The notes under the pieces: generated by a model
Databases searched by the model: none
What the model was told of the DNA's origin: nothing
Seen by the model: only the letters and a program-made list of their open reading frames with translations
Part shown: in pieces, positions 24,847 through 32,894 of the stretch
Position numbering within the stretch: position 1 is the stretch's first letter
Layout of the letters: each line of letters opens with the position of its first letter
Position numbers and translations under genes: made by a program
NCBI GenBank assembly: GCA_937888595.1
Contig: CALARK010000022.1
Span: 248,001 to 312,000, forward strand
Reading direction: 5' to 3'
DNA length: 64,000 bases
Origin: an uncultured Sterolibacteriaceae bacterium
Lineage (GTDB): Bacteria > Pseudomonadota > Gammaproteobacteria > Burkholderiales > Rhodocyclaceae

Positions 24847-25523
24847 GCGAACGGATCCCCCGCCGTCCCGCCAGCACCGACTTTTTCGCCCGTCACCGGG
24901 TGAATGAAGCCGAGATGCATGCAGGCCAGCAGCAGCCGGCTGCAGCCGAACTCGCGCTGGAAAAAGCGGTTGTGCACGCCCTTGCCGTAGGTCGCGTCAC
25001 CGATCATGGGGTGGCCGATGTGCTTCATGTGACGCCGTAGCTGGTGCTGCCGGCCGGTGAGCGGCCTGAGCTCAACCAGCGCATAGCGCGAGGTCGGGTA
25101 GCGGTCGATGCAGACCGGCAGCTCGATCGTGGCGAGCTGGCGGTAATGCGTGATGGCCGGCTGAGGTTCCGCCGCGGGCAGCTGTCTTCCATACGCATCG
25201 AACTTGCGCGTCAGCGGATGCTCGATCATGCCGGCTTCCGGCGGCCAGCCGCGCACCACGGCGCGGTAAGTCTTCTCCACGGCGCCGGTTTCGAACTGCT
25301 CCGCCAGGGCGCGCACGATCGCCGGATCGAAGGCGAACAGCAGCACGCCCGAAGTCCCTTTGTCGAGGCGATGCACGGGATAGACGCGGCGGCCGAGCTG
25401 ATCGCGCAGCAATTGCACGGCGAAGCGCGTCTCGTGGCGGTCGAGGTCGCTGCGATGGACGAGCAGGCCGGGCGGCTTGTCGATGGCGACCAGCCAGTCG
25501 TCGTGATAAAGAATCGGAAGCAT
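24750..25523 (-). CDS. truC: tRNA pseudouridine(65) synthase TruC-like
   Basis: A 257-residue RluA-family pseudouridine synthase. HRLDKGTSGVLLFA holds the catalytic Asp. MLPILYHDDWLVAIDKPPGL, then VHRSDLDRHETRFAVQLLRD, and YALVELRPLTGRQHQLRRHM match the order of TruC, which modifies U65 in tRNA-Asp/Ile. The body ends at FIHPVTGE (near 24890). From there the dispersed repeat is read as KVGAGGTA, and a further ~38 Ala/Pro-rich residues run antisense into the end of the flavoprotein gene. TruC proteins normally end near this HP-TGE region plus a short tail, so the tail looks like a readout of the repeat insertion. It is transcribed convergently to the flavoprotein gene. Confidence 0.85.
   Translation of the reverse strand: MLPILYHDDWLVAIDKPPGLLVHRSDLDRHETRFAVQLLRDQLGRRVYPVHRLDKGTSGVLLFAFDPAIVRALAEQFETGAVEKTYRAVVRGWPPEAGMIEHPLTRKFDAYGRQLPAAEPQPAITHYRQLATIELPVCIDRYPTSRYALVELRPLTGRQHQLRRHMKHIGHPMIGDATYGKGVHNRFFQREFGCSRLLLACMHLGFIHPVTGEKVGAGGTAGDPFAQCPGLSERFDWSQAAAPAPAARPLAKQAVSR
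24861..24886 (-). repeat. Dispersed host repeat, copy 2
   Basis: Minus-strand copy with one changed base (GTCGGTGCTGGCGGGACGGC), preceded by five A. It sits at the C-terminal coding part of truC, read as KVGAGGTA, and 15 bases after the flavoprotein stop. Confidence 0.8.
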
Positions 25524-25562
25524 GGGCGATAATTATGGCCCTACGAACACCAAAGGCACCCG

Positions 25563-26492
25563 ATGCCCATCCAGTGGTTCCCCGGTCACATGACTTCGGC
25601 GCGCAAGAAGGCCGCCGAAACCATGGCGCGTACCGATGTCGTCATCGAGGTGCTCGATGCGCGCTGTCCGGAGGCGAGCAGCAACCCGATGATCCGCGCG
25701 CTGCGCCTCGCCCGTCAGCGGCCCTGCCTGCGCGTGCTCAACAAGGCCGACCTCGCCGATCCCGCGGCGACCGCCGCCTGGCTCGCGTACTACGACCGGC
25801 AGCCGGGCGTGAAGGCGGTGGCGATCTCGTGCAAGAAGGCCGGCGATGCCGCCCGCCTGCCCGGGTTGTGCCGCCAGCTGGCGCCGCACAGAAACGACGA
25901 CTCCGGCGACTACACCAAGCCGCTGCGCATGATGATCATGGGCATCCCCAACGTCGGCAAGTCGACGCTGATGAACGCGCTGCTCAAGCGCCGCATCGCG
26001 GCGGTCGGCGACGAACCGGCCGTCACCAAGTCGCAGCAGAGCTTCGACCTCGGCCCGGGCATGAGCATCACCGACACGCCCGGCCTGATGTGGCCGAAGA
26101 TCGAGCACGATGCCGACGGCTACATGCTCGCCGCCAGCCATGCGGTCGGCCGCAATGCGGTGATCGACGAGGAGGTGGCGACCTTCCTCGCCGGCATCCT
26201 GCTGGCGCGTTATCCGGCGCTGCTGGCCGCGCGCTACAAGCTCGACATGAGCGGCATCGATGCCGTCGGCGTCGTCGAGGCCGTTGCCAGAAAACGCGGC
26301 TGTCTCAACAAGGTCAAAGGGGGCCGGGGCGGGGAGCTTGACCTCGAGAAGGCGGCGATGATCCTGTTGACGGACTACCGCAGCGGGGCACTCGGCCGCA
26401 TCAGCCTCGAAACGCCGGAAACGCGCGCCGCGATGCTCGCCGCTGCCGTCCCGCCGCAGCCGACTTTTGACCCGATGGAAGAGGGCGAGTGA
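25563..26492 (+). CDS. rbgA: Circularly permuted ribosome-assembly GTPase RbgA/YlqF-like
   Basis: A 309-residue GTPase of the YlqF/YawG group, recognised by its permuted G-motif order: G4 LNKADLAD (~residue 60), G5 SCKKAG, then G1 GIPNVGKSTL (~130) and G3 DTPGLMWP (~178). The N-terminus MPIQWFPGHM is diagnostic. Family role: late maturation of the 50S subunit. The last residues (AAAVPPQPTFDP) are encoded across a reversed copy of the dispersed repeat at 26445-26468. The stop overlaps the slyX start. It is divergent from truC across a 39-base gap. Confidence 0.9.
   Translation: MPIQWFPGHMTSARKKAAETMARTDVVIEVLDARCPEASSNPMIRALRLARQRPCLRVLNKADLADPAATAAWLAYYDRQPGVKAVAISCKKAGDAARLPGLCRQLAPHRNDDSGDYTKPLRMMIMGIPNVGKSTLMNALLKRRIAAVGDEPAVTKSQQSFDLGPGMSITDTPGLMWPKIEHDADGYMLAASHAVGRNAVIDEEVATFLAGILLARYPALLAARYKLDMSGIDAVGVVEAVARKRGCLNKVKGGRGGELDLEKAAMILLTDYRSGALGRISLETPETRAAMLAAAVPPQPTFDPMEEGE
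26445..26468 (-). repeat. Dispersed host repeat, copy 3
   Basis: Reverse-orientation copy with small changes (GTCGGCTGCGGCGGGACGGC), inside the 3' end of the RbgA-like gene and read there as AVPPQPTF. Confidence 0.65.
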
Positions 26493-26692
26493 TGGATGAC
26501 CGCGTTACCGAACTCGAAGTCAAGCTCGCCTTCGCCGAGGACCTGCTGGACAACCTGAACCAGACGGTATTCCGGCAGCAGGAACGCATCGACCAGCTGG
26601 AACGCATGGTCCGCGACCTGCGCACGCTGGTGGCCGAGGCCTTGCCCGCCGAGCAGCGCAGCCTGCGCGACGAGATCCCGCCGCATTACTGA
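26492..26692 (+). CDS. slyX: SlyX family small coiled-coil protein
   Basis: A 66-residue protein, almost entirely heptad-rich coiled coil: TELEVKLAFAEDLLDNLNQT, then VFRQQERIDQLERMVRDLRT. It ends in IPPHY, and the PPHY end is the SlyX hallmark. The ATG at 26492 overlaps the upstream TGA; a GTG three bases earlier is possible. Function is not established in the family. It is followed after two bases by the CHASE-GGDEF-EAL gene, so the three genes may form one transcript. Confidence 0.88.
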   Translation: MDDRVTELEVKLAFAEDLLDNLNQTVFRQQERIDQLERMVRDLRTLVAEALPAEQRSLRDEIPPHY

Positions 26693-26694
26693 GC

Positions 26695-29625
26695 ATGAAA
26701 CCTGCCTCTCCCGGATTTTTCCTGCTGCCGCTGCGCCTCGTACCCTGGTTCGTGCTGGTGCTGGGCTTCGGGCTGACTTACCTGCTGCAGGACAATGCAC
26801 GGGATGCCGCCGAGCAGACCCGTCGCGCCGAATTCGATTTCCGCGTCAAGGAAATCCTCGACACCCTGCAGCAACGCCTGCAGCGCTACGAGCAGGTGCT
26901 GGAGGGCACCGTCGGCCTGTTCGCGGCATCGCGTGCCGTCAGCCGTAGCGAGTTCGCAACCTACGTGCACGGCCTCCGGCTCGGCTACAAGTACCCCGGC
27001 ATCCAGGGCGTCGGCTTTTCCGCCTGGGTACCGGCGGGCGACAAGGCCCGCCACGAGGCGTCCATCCGTGCCGAAGGCTTCCCCGGTTATGCGATCCATC
27101 CGTCGGGCGAACGCGCAGCCTATTCGTCCATCGTCTACCTCGAGCCCTTCGATTGGCGCAACCGCCGCGCCTTCGGCTACGACATGTATTCCGAGCCGGT
27201 GCGCCAGGTCGCGATGGCACGCGCCCGCGACCAGAATATGGCCAGCATTTCCGGCAAGGTGCAGCTGGTACAGGAGACCGATCAGGACGTGCAGGCCGGC
27301 TTTCTCATGTATCTGCCGGTCTATCGCGAACGGATCGCACCGCATACGCAGGAAGCGCGGCGAGCCAGCCTGGTCGGCTGGGTCTATGCGCCTTTCCGCA
27401 TGCGCGACCTGATGAGCGGAGTGCTCGGCCAGCACTTCGGCGAGGTCGAGAATGCGCTCGACCTGGAGATCTACGATGGCGAGGGCATGGCTGCGAACCG
27501 CCTGCTGTTCGATTCGAACGACACCGTCCATCCTTCGTCCGATGCTTATTCCGCCAGCCACACCATCACGCATTTCGGCCATGCCTGGACGATCTCGATT
27601 CATGCGTTGCCGGCCTTCGATGCCCACCTGAGCACGCGGGAGGCCGATGTCATCGCCGTCACTGGCGCCATCGTCAGCCTGCTGCTGGCGGTGGTGGCAC
27701 GGCTGCTCGCGACGACGCAGCTCCGGGCTGTCGGCATCGCCGAGCACATGACCGTCGAACTGCGCCAGCGCGAGACCGACCTGTCGCGGCTCAACCGGGC
27801 CCTGCGCCTGCTCAGCGACTGCAACATGGCGCTGGTTCACGCCGACGACGAGTATCGCCTGCTCAACGAGATCTGTCGTCTTTGCGTCGATCGCGGCGGC
27901 TATCTGCTGGCCTGGGTCGGCTATGCCGAGCACGATGCGGCCAGGAGCGTCCGTCCGATCGCGCAGTACGGGTTCGAGACCGGGTATCTCGACGGCATCG
28001 ATATCACCTGGTCCGATTCGGAGCGCGGGCAGGGGCCGACCGGCACGGCGATACGTACCGGCATCACCAGCGTCAATCAGAACGTGCTGACCAATCCCGG
28101 CATGAAGCCATGGCGCGAAGCCGCGATCCGGCGCGGCTACCAGTCGAGCATCGCGCTGCCGCTCAACAGCGAGGGCGGCGTCCTGGGTGCGCTCTGCATC
28201 TATGCCGCGGAACCCAGTGCCTTCAATGCGGAGGAAGTGCAACTGCTCGAGGAACTTGCCAACGACCTGGCCTACGGCATCCTCACGCTGCGCACGCGGG
28301 CGGCGCATGAGGCGGCCAAGGAGCGGGTGGCTTTCCTGGCGAGTTTCGATCCGCTCACCCACCTGCCCAACCGGGTGCTGCTGCATGACCGGCTGGAGCA
28401 GGCCATGCTGGCCGCCGCCAAGGACAACAGCCTGGTAGCGGTCCTTTATCTCGATATCGACAACTTCAAGCAGATCAACGACAGCCTCGGTCATGAGGTC
28501 GGCGACCGGCTGTTGGTGGCTGCAGTCGAGCGCCTGTGGCAATGCATTCCGGCGACGGATACGATTTGCCGCCTGAGCGGCGACGAGTTCGTCATCCTGC
28601 TGTCGGGCATCCGCGACTCGGCCGCTGCGGCCAGCGTGGCCCATGCGATCCGCGACGCCTTCGATGAGCCCCTGACGGTCGATAATCACAGCCTGAACAC
28701 TTCGTTCAGCATCGGCATCAGCCTGTTCCCGGTCGATGGCCGCGATTTCGATACCCTGCTGAAGCATGCCGATACCGCCGTGCGCAACGCGAAGGAGGGC
28801 GGACGCAACACCTATCGCTTCTTCACGCGCCGCATGAATGCCGACATCCTCGAGCAGATGCGGCTCACGGGGCGGCTGTTGCCTGCGCTGCGCAATGGCG
28901 AATTCCTGCTGCACTACCAGCCCCAGGTGCATATCGGCAGCGGCTGCATCATCGGCGTCGAGGCGCTGGTGCGTTGGCAGCATCCGGAGGATGGGCTGGT
29001 GCCACCGGCGCGATTCATCCCGCTGGCCGAGCAGAGCGGCCATATCGTCCAGATCGGCGAGTGGGTCCTGCACGAGGCCTGCCGGCAGGCGCAGGCCTGG
29101 CAGGCCGCCGGTCTCGGCGCGGTGGTGGTCGCGGTGAACCTGTCGGCGATCCAGTTCCAGCGCAGCCATGTCGCGGACCTGGTGGCCGCGGCGCTGGCCC
29201 GCTCCGGCCTGGCGCCGCAATACCTCGAGCTCGAGCTGACCGAATCCATCCTGCTGCAGGATGTCGCCGCGACGATGCGGACGCTCCACCAGTTGAAGGC
29301 GCTCGGCATCAAGTTGTCGATCGACGACTTCGGGACCGGCTACTCGAGCCTGTCCTACCTCAAGCAGCTGGCGGTGGACAAGCTCAAGATCGACCAGTCT
29401 TTCATCCGCGACATGCTCGTGGATGCCGATGGGGCCTCCATCGTCAAGGCCATTCTTCAACTGGGCCACAGCCTGCAACTGGATGTGATCGCCGAGGGGG
29501 TCGAAACGCCGGAGCAACTCGCCTTTTTGCGAGAGGCCGGGTGCGATGAGGTCCAGGGCTACCTGTTCAGTCGTCCGCTGCCTGCCGACCAGTTGGCCCG
29601 CCTGCTCGACCAAGGCCTGTCCTGA
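26695..29625 (+). CDS. CHASE-GAF-GGDEF-EAL c-di-GMP signalling protein
   Basis: A 976-residue membrane sensor. TM1 lies at ~8-30, a periplasmic CHASE domain at ~45-290 (YKYPGIQGVGFSAWVPAGDK; VQETDQDVQAGFLMYLPVYR), TM2 at ~318-340, and a GAF domain at ~375-540 (RGQGPTGTAIRTG; YQSSIALPLNSEGGVLGALC). The GGDEF domain is at ~555-720 with the signature RLSGDEFVIL (SGDEF, one step from GGDEF). The EAL domain is at ~730-970 with VEALVRWQHP, LELTES, DDFGTGYSSLSYL, KIDQSF and AEGVET, so the metal and catalytic residues of an active phosphodiesterase are present. Likely a ligand-sensing c-di-GMP hydrolase with a possibly regulatory or active cyclase half. Confidence 0.92.
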   Translation: MKPASPGFFLLPLRLVPWFVLVLGFGLTYLLQDNARDAAEQTRRAEFDFRVKEILDTLQQRLQRYEQVLEGTVGLFAASRAVSRSEFATYVHGLRLGYKYPGIQGVGFSAWVPAGDKARHEASIRAEGFPGYAIHPSGERAAYSSIVYLEPFDWRNRRAFGYDMYSEPVRQVAMARARDQNMASISGKVQLVQETDQDVQAGFLMYLPVYRERIAPHTQEARRASLVGWVYAPFRMRDLMSGVLGQHFGEVENALDLEIYDGEGMAANRLLFDSNDTVHPSSDAYSASHTITHFGHAWTISIHALPAFDAHLSTREADVIAVTGAIVSLLLAVVARLLATTQLRAVGIAEHMTVELRQRETDLSRLNRALRLLSDCNMALVHADDEYRLLNEICRLCVDRGGYLLAWVGYAEHDAARSVRPIAQYGFETGYLDGIDITWSDSERGQGPTGTAIRTGITSVNQNVLTNPGMKPWREAAIRRGYQSSIALPLNSEGGVLGALCIYAAEPSAFNAEEVQLLEELANDLAYGILTLRTRAAHEAAKERVAFLASFDPLTHLPNRVLLHDRLEQAMLAAAKDNSLVAVLYLDIDNFKQINDSLGHEVGDRLLVAAVERLWQCIPATDTICRLSGDEFVILLSGIRDSAAAASVAHAIRDAFDEPLTVDNHSLNTSFSIGISLFPVDGRDFDTLLKHADTAVRNAKEGGRNTYRFFTRRMNADILEQMRLTGRLLPALRNGEFLLHYQPQVHIGSGCIIGVEALVRWQHPEDGLVPPARFIPLAEQSGHIVQIGEWVLHEACRQAQAWQAAGLGAVVVAVNLSAIQFQRSHVADLVAAALARSGLAPQYLELELTESILLQDVAATMRTLHQLKALGIKLSIDDFGTGYSSLSYLKQLAVDKLKIDQSFIRDMLVDADGASIVKAILQLGHSLQLDVIAEGVETPEQLAFLREAGCDEVQGYLFSRPLPADQLARLLDQGLS

Positions 29626-29637
29626 CGGTTTCCCGGA

Positions 29638-29659
29638 GCCGTCCCGCCGGCACCGACTT
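29638..29659 (-). repeat. Dispersed host repeat, copy 4
   Basis: Intergenic reverse copy (GTCGGTGCCGGCGGGACGGC) 13 bases after the EAL-protein stop. The resident sequence changes character just beyond it, where the IS1595-containing insert begins. Confidence 0.75.
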
Positions 29660-29802
29660 CATGAGCACGCGTGGCGTAATCCTGGCCTAGTTATTTTGTT
29701 AGGCGGTGTTCCCTTTGAGTAGTGATTTGCCGTCAACTTCTTGATCCGCAAGGCGTTATATGTATAGCATCATTGCTAGAACAAGAAGACCATCCCAAAC
29801 GC

Positions 29803-30756
29803 ATGAAACCCTCGGAACTCAAACGCCTGATGGCGGCCCTCGAAGCCCTGTCCGCCGAAGAGTGCGTCAAGGCCAAGCAAGTCCTCCAAGGCAGGGAGCA
29901 GAGCCTGCACAGCACCGTCGCGATCACCGAGGCGGAAGCGGCGGTCGACCGCTGCCCGCACTGCGGTTCGCGAGAAATTTCCAAGGCCGGAAGCAAGGGC
30001 GGACGCAGGCGGTTCAAGTGCAAGGCCACTGATTGCCGGAAGTCGTTCAACGCCCTGACGGGGACGCCGCTGGCGGGGCTGCGGAAGGCGGAGAAGCATC
30101 TGGACAACGCCAGGTGCATGGTGCGCGGGTTGACCGTGCGGGACACCGCCGCGATCCTCGGGGTGAACGCCAAGACCGCGTTCCGCTGGCGGCACCGCTT
30201 CCTCGAATCCCTGCGGGCGATCCAGCCGGAGTCCCTCTCGGGCGTGGTGGAGGCCGACGAGACGTTCTTCCGCGAGTCGTTCAAGGGGCAACGTGGCGGC
30301 CTGCCAAGGCCGGCCAAGAAGCGGGGGACGCCCGCGAAGAAACGCGGCCTGTCCAAGGAGCAGATTCCGGTCATCGTGGCACGCGACCGGTCGAGCGGGG
30401 CGACGCTCTCGGCGAAGCTCGCCAGCCGCAACGCCAAGGACATCGGGGACGCCCTGCTGCCGAGGCTGGCGAAGGACGCCCTGCTCTGCACGGACGGGGC
30501 GTCTGCCTACCGGACCATCGGGAAGAACAACGGCATAGCGGTCAAGAGCGTCTCGGCGAAGAGGTCGGCCGGGGCCTTCCACATCAACGGGGTCAACGCC
30601 TTCGACTCGCGGCTCAAAGGCTGGATGTTCCGGTTCAACGGGGTGGCGACCAAGTATCTGGACAACTACCTCGGGTGGCACCGCTTTCTCGACAAAAAGG
30701 GAACCTCGACTTCGGCGAAGCGGTTCCTCGAACCCTCGTTCAAACGCAAGCCGTGA
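29803..30756 (+). CDS. IS1595-family (ISXO2-like) transposase
   Basis: A 317-residue transposase from the ATG at 29803 (a longer frame from 29722 is open but lacks support). An N-terminal zinc ribbon (CPHCGSREISKAGSKGGRRR, then FKCKATDCRKSF) is followed by a helix-turn-helix (LTVRDTAAILGVNAKTAFRW). The ISXO2-like catalytic domain follows: VVEADETFFRESFKG, LLCTDGASAY, then HINGVNAFDSRLKGWM and FNGVATKYLDNYLGWH. It appears intact. I could not find convincing terminal inverted repeats or a target duplication, so element limits are not given. It marks the left side of the 29.7-33.2 kb insert. Confidence 0.85.
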   Translation: MKPSELKRLMAALEALSAEECVKAKQVLQGREQSLHSTVAITEAEAAVDRCPHCGSREISKAGSKGGRRRFKCKATDCRKSFNALTGTPLAGLRKAEKHLDNARCMVRGLTVRDTAAILGVNAKTAFRWRHRFLESLRAIQPESLSGVVEADETFFRESFKGQRGGLPRPAKKRGTPAKKRGLSKEQIPVIVARDRSSGATLSAKLASRNAKDIGDALLPRLAKDALLCTDGASAYRTIGKNNGIAVKSVSAKRSAGAFHINGVNAFDSRLKGWMFRFNGVATKYLDNYLGWHRFLDKKGTSTSAKRFLEPSFKRKP

Positions 30757-30798
30757 GGGCGTCCCGACGACCGGCGGGCGGAGCCGATGCCGTCCGCA

Positions 30799-30826
30799 TT
30801 GACCCGCCCCGGACCCGTGCTACCCT
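30799..30826 (+). promoter_or_regulatory. Candidate sigma-70 promoter for the NERD gene
   Basis: TTGACC (30799-30804), 16-base spacer, TACCCT (30821-30826), about 30 bases before the ATG at 30857. Match to consensus is fair on the -35 and moderate on the -10. Confidence 0.35.
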
Positions 30827-30856
30827 CCGCGTCATTCCGACATTGGACGAACAGAC

Positions 30857-31849
30857 ATGATCATCAAGGAAGCCGACGACAAGGCCCGCGACATCGAAAC
30901 CCTGCAAGCCTTGGCGGCGAGGCCGGACGCCAACGCGGAGACCCGCAAGCGGATCGAGCAGGAAATCCGCAACATCCAAGCCGGCGTTCGGGGCGAGCAG
31001 GAGGCGGCCTACGAAATGAAGGTCCATTACGGCGAGAGCCGCAACTGGGCGTTGATCCACGACCTGCGGATCGAGCACGGGGGCCTGTTCGCGCAAATCG
31101 ACCATCTCGTCGTCAACCGCTGGCTCGACATGTGGGTCTGCGAGAGCAAGCATTTCTCCGAAGGCGTGAAGATCAACGAGAGCGGAGAATTCATGTCGTT
31201 CTTCGGTGGGAAGTCCTACGGGGTTCCCTCGCCGATCGAGCAGAACGCGAAACACATCCTGATCCTTCAACGGCTGTTCGATGCTGGCGGCGTCGATCTC
31301 CCGAAGCGTCTCGGCTTCACCATCAAGCCCGAGTTGAAGGGGCTTGTGCTCGTGTCCAAGAAGGCCAAGATTCTGCGGCCCGACACGCAAGCCGCCGGCC
31401 TCGAATGCGTCATCAAGAACGACCAGTTCTTCAAGACGGTCGACAAGGCCGTCGACGAGAACGGCCTCCTGTCGATGGGCAAGCTGATAGGCTCGGACAC
31501 CTTGGAGGACATCGCCCGGCGGATCGCGGCCCTGCACCTTCCCGCCTCGTTCGATTGGGCGGCGAAGTTCGGATTGCCGGCGACCGTCGCGGCTCCCGCT
31601 CCGAAGCCTGCCGCTCCGGTTCCGCAGGTGGCCAAGCCGAAGCCGGCGATTGCCGCAGCGGCTCCGGCCACCAGACCGGAACCCACACCGGATGCCGTGC
31701 AAGCCATGGAAGACGGCAAGCCGAAGTCGAAGCTCGCCTGCCATTCGTGCGGGGAACAGGTCGCCTACAACGTGGCCAAGTTCTGCTGGTTCAACAAGGC
31801 GAAGTTCGGCGGCAAGGTCTTCTGCATGGACTGCCAGAAGAAGGTTTGA
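30857..31849 (+). CDS. NERD-domain protein with C-terminal zinc ribbon
   Basis: A 330-residue protein. After a short helical N-terminus (~1-50), a NERD (nuclease-related) domain of the PD-(D/E)XK fold spans ~50-170. GVRGEQEAAYEMK carries the first Glu, AQIDHLVVNRWLDMWVCESK has the Asp and the E-x-K pair, and a Phe/Gly-rich stretch follows. A low-complexity Ala/Pro/Lys linker (~240-285) precedes CHSCGEQVAYNVAKFCW and VFCMDCQKKV, four cysteine pairs that suggest a zinc ribbon. Family role: probable nucleic-acid processing. It lies in the insert with an IS1595 transposase and faces the PD-(D/E)XK operon tail to tail, seven bases apart. Defence or plasmid-maintenance roles are possible but unproven. 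Confidence 0.75.
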   Translation: MIIKEADDKARDIETLQALAARPDANAETRKRIEQEIRNIQAGVRGEQEAAYEMKVHYGESRNWALIHDLRIEHGGLFAQIDHLVVNRWLDMWVCESKHFSEGVKINESGEFMSFFGGKSYGVPSPIEQNAKHILILQRLFDAGGVDLPKRLGFTIKPELKGLVLVSKKAKILRPDTQAAGLECVIKNDQFFKTVDKAVDENGLLSMGKLIGSDTLEDIARRIAALHLPASFDWAAKFGLPATVAAPAPKPAAPVPQVAKPKPAIAAAAPATRPEPTPDAVQAMEDGKPKSKLACHSCGEQVAYNVAKFCWFNKAKFGGKVFCMDCQKKV

Positions 31850-31856
31850 GGCGAGG

Positions 31857-32372
31857 TCAGCCGACGACCGGTTCGATCCCAAGCAGGTGCCACGCGTCGA
31901 GGTAGGACGCGGCGGCGATGCGGTCCCCGACCGTCAGGACGCCTTCCTCCTTGGTGCGTCCCTGCGGCTTGAAGTCGAGCGACAGGTGGAAGCTCGTGCT
32001 GTTGGGGAACTTGCCGCCGAAGAAGTAGTGCATGCCCTCCGCGACGACCTTGGCGGGGAACACATACACGTCGGGGTTCGGGTTGCCGTCGGCCATGTCG
32101 ACGCAGCAGACGAATCTGCGCTCCAAGGGAATGCGGTCGTTCTCCGGCGTGGCGTATTTGGCTTGGAGAATCCACCGCTTCGAGGTCTGGGCGGCGGTCT
32201 TCACCTCGATGAAGGCGACGTGGCCGGCCTTGTCGAAGGCGAGGATGTCGTAACCGATGGTCGTCCCCCATTGGAGCGTGACCATGTGGCCGCGTTGCGT
32301 CAGCCGCGAGGCGACGAGGAACTCGCCGGCCAGCCGGTTGAGGTTCTTCCGTTCATTGGAGACGCGGGTCAC
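31857..32372 (-). CDS. PD-(D/E)XK-like nuclease-fold protein
   Basis: A 171-residue protein. RLAGEFLVASRLTQRGHMVT, then GYDILAFDKAGHVAFIEVKT, gives the helix-E...D...E-x-K pattern of PD-(D/E)XK enzymes, in the size range of endonuclease-like and archaeal Hjc-like members. The rest has mixed beta/helical segments with no second known domain. Its ATG overlaps the stop of the preceding gene by four bases (ATGA). It is the last gene of a minus-strand operon starting at 33184. A nuclease role is inferred from the motif only. Confidence 0.65.
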   Translation of the reverse strand: MTRVSNERKNLNRLAGEFLVASRLTQRGHMVTLQWGTTIGYDILAFDKAGHVAFIEVKTAAQTSKRWILQAKYATPENDRIPLERRFVCCVDMADGNPNPDVYVFPAKVVAEGMHYFFGGKFPNSTSFHLSLDFKPQGRTKEEGVLTVGDRIAAASYLDAWHLLGIEPVVG

Positions 32373-32734
32373 TGGGGGCTTGCTGTAAGCGAAAACTGAT
32401 GAGCAAGCATAACAGAGAGAAGCTCGTGGCGTCTCTTGGAACCCGGTGCCATCGATCTAACAGCAATTTCCCAGAATGCATGTTGGCTCATGGCTCGAAG
32501 ATCCACTCCGCTGCATAGCAGAAACACTTGTGTGCAGAATTCAGCAAACAATTGCTCGATGGCGGCTTGCGGGATGTTTGTTCCAATTTCAACCTTAACG
32601 GACGGACTCCCGAAGGCGAACAACTGCTCCGGGGTGGTCGTCTCGTGAGTGGCCACAAGGCCACAACTTGCCACTACCGCCCTGCTTAACGACTCTGATG
32701 GATCATGCAAGCACATCTGTGCGTAACGGGCCAC
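32369..32734 (-). CDS. Downstream half of a split hypothetical gene
   Basis: A 121-residue frame that can only start at a GTG (32734) lying within a 16-base duplication, with no ribosome binding site of its own. Content: VARYAQMCLHDPSESLSRAV, then VKVEIGTNIPQAAIEQLFAE. No family recognised. Removing one 16-base unit joins it in frame to the upstream open frame (32894-32703), giving one 169-residue protein, so this is best read as the C-terminal two thirds of a disrupted gene. The stop overlaps the start of the PD-(D/E)XK gene. Confidence 0.55.
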   Translation of the reverse strand: MARYAQMCLHDPSESLSRAVVASCGLVATHETTTPEQLFAFGSPSVKVEIGTNIPQAAIEQLFAEFCTQVFLLCSGVDLRAMSQHAFWEIAVRSMAPGSKRRHELLSVMLAHQFSLTASPQ

Positions 32735-32894
32735 TGTCGTCGAAATGCTGTGTCGTCGAAATGCTGTCTAAATGGAATTTAGACACCACTAGGGGCTTTC
32801 CCTTGTGGGAGTATTTCGCAAGCTTTGGCGCCAGTCTTTCAGACGCATCCTTTGCACACGCCCGCCACACGATCTTCGCTTCTGCCGGCGTCAT
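32703..32894 (-). CDS. Upstream half of a split hypothetical gene
   Basis: A 63-residue frame starting at an ATG that overlaps the stop of the preceding gene (ATGA). Residues 1-48 (MTPAEAKIVWRACAKDASER, ending HLDSISTT) should continue as VARYAQMCL in the next frame. Instead, the second 16-base unit adds QHFDDSGPLRTDVLA and a stop. No family recognised. See the tandem duplication entry. Confidence 0.5.
   Translation of the reverse strand: MTPAEAKIVWRACAKDASERLAPKLAKYSHKGKPLVVSKFHLDSISTTQHFDDSGPLRTDVLA
32734..32765. repeat. 16-bp perfect-phase tandem duplication splitting a gene
   Basis: Two units, 32734-32749 and 32750-32765, sharing TGTCGTCGAAATGCT (15 identical bases, one changed). Sixteen is not a multiple of three, so the extra unit shifts the frame of the minus-strand gene running through it. 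With one unit the frame 32894 to 32369 is open for 169 codons. Confidence 0.9.

Noticed and set aside
26686..29613. 975-codon minus-strand open frame
   Set aside because: Shadow of the CHASE-GGDEF-EAL gene; no motif and no ribosome-binding site.
29660..30856. Complete IS1595 element limits
   Set aside because: No convincing terminal inverted repeat or target duplication was seen, so only the transposase is annotated.
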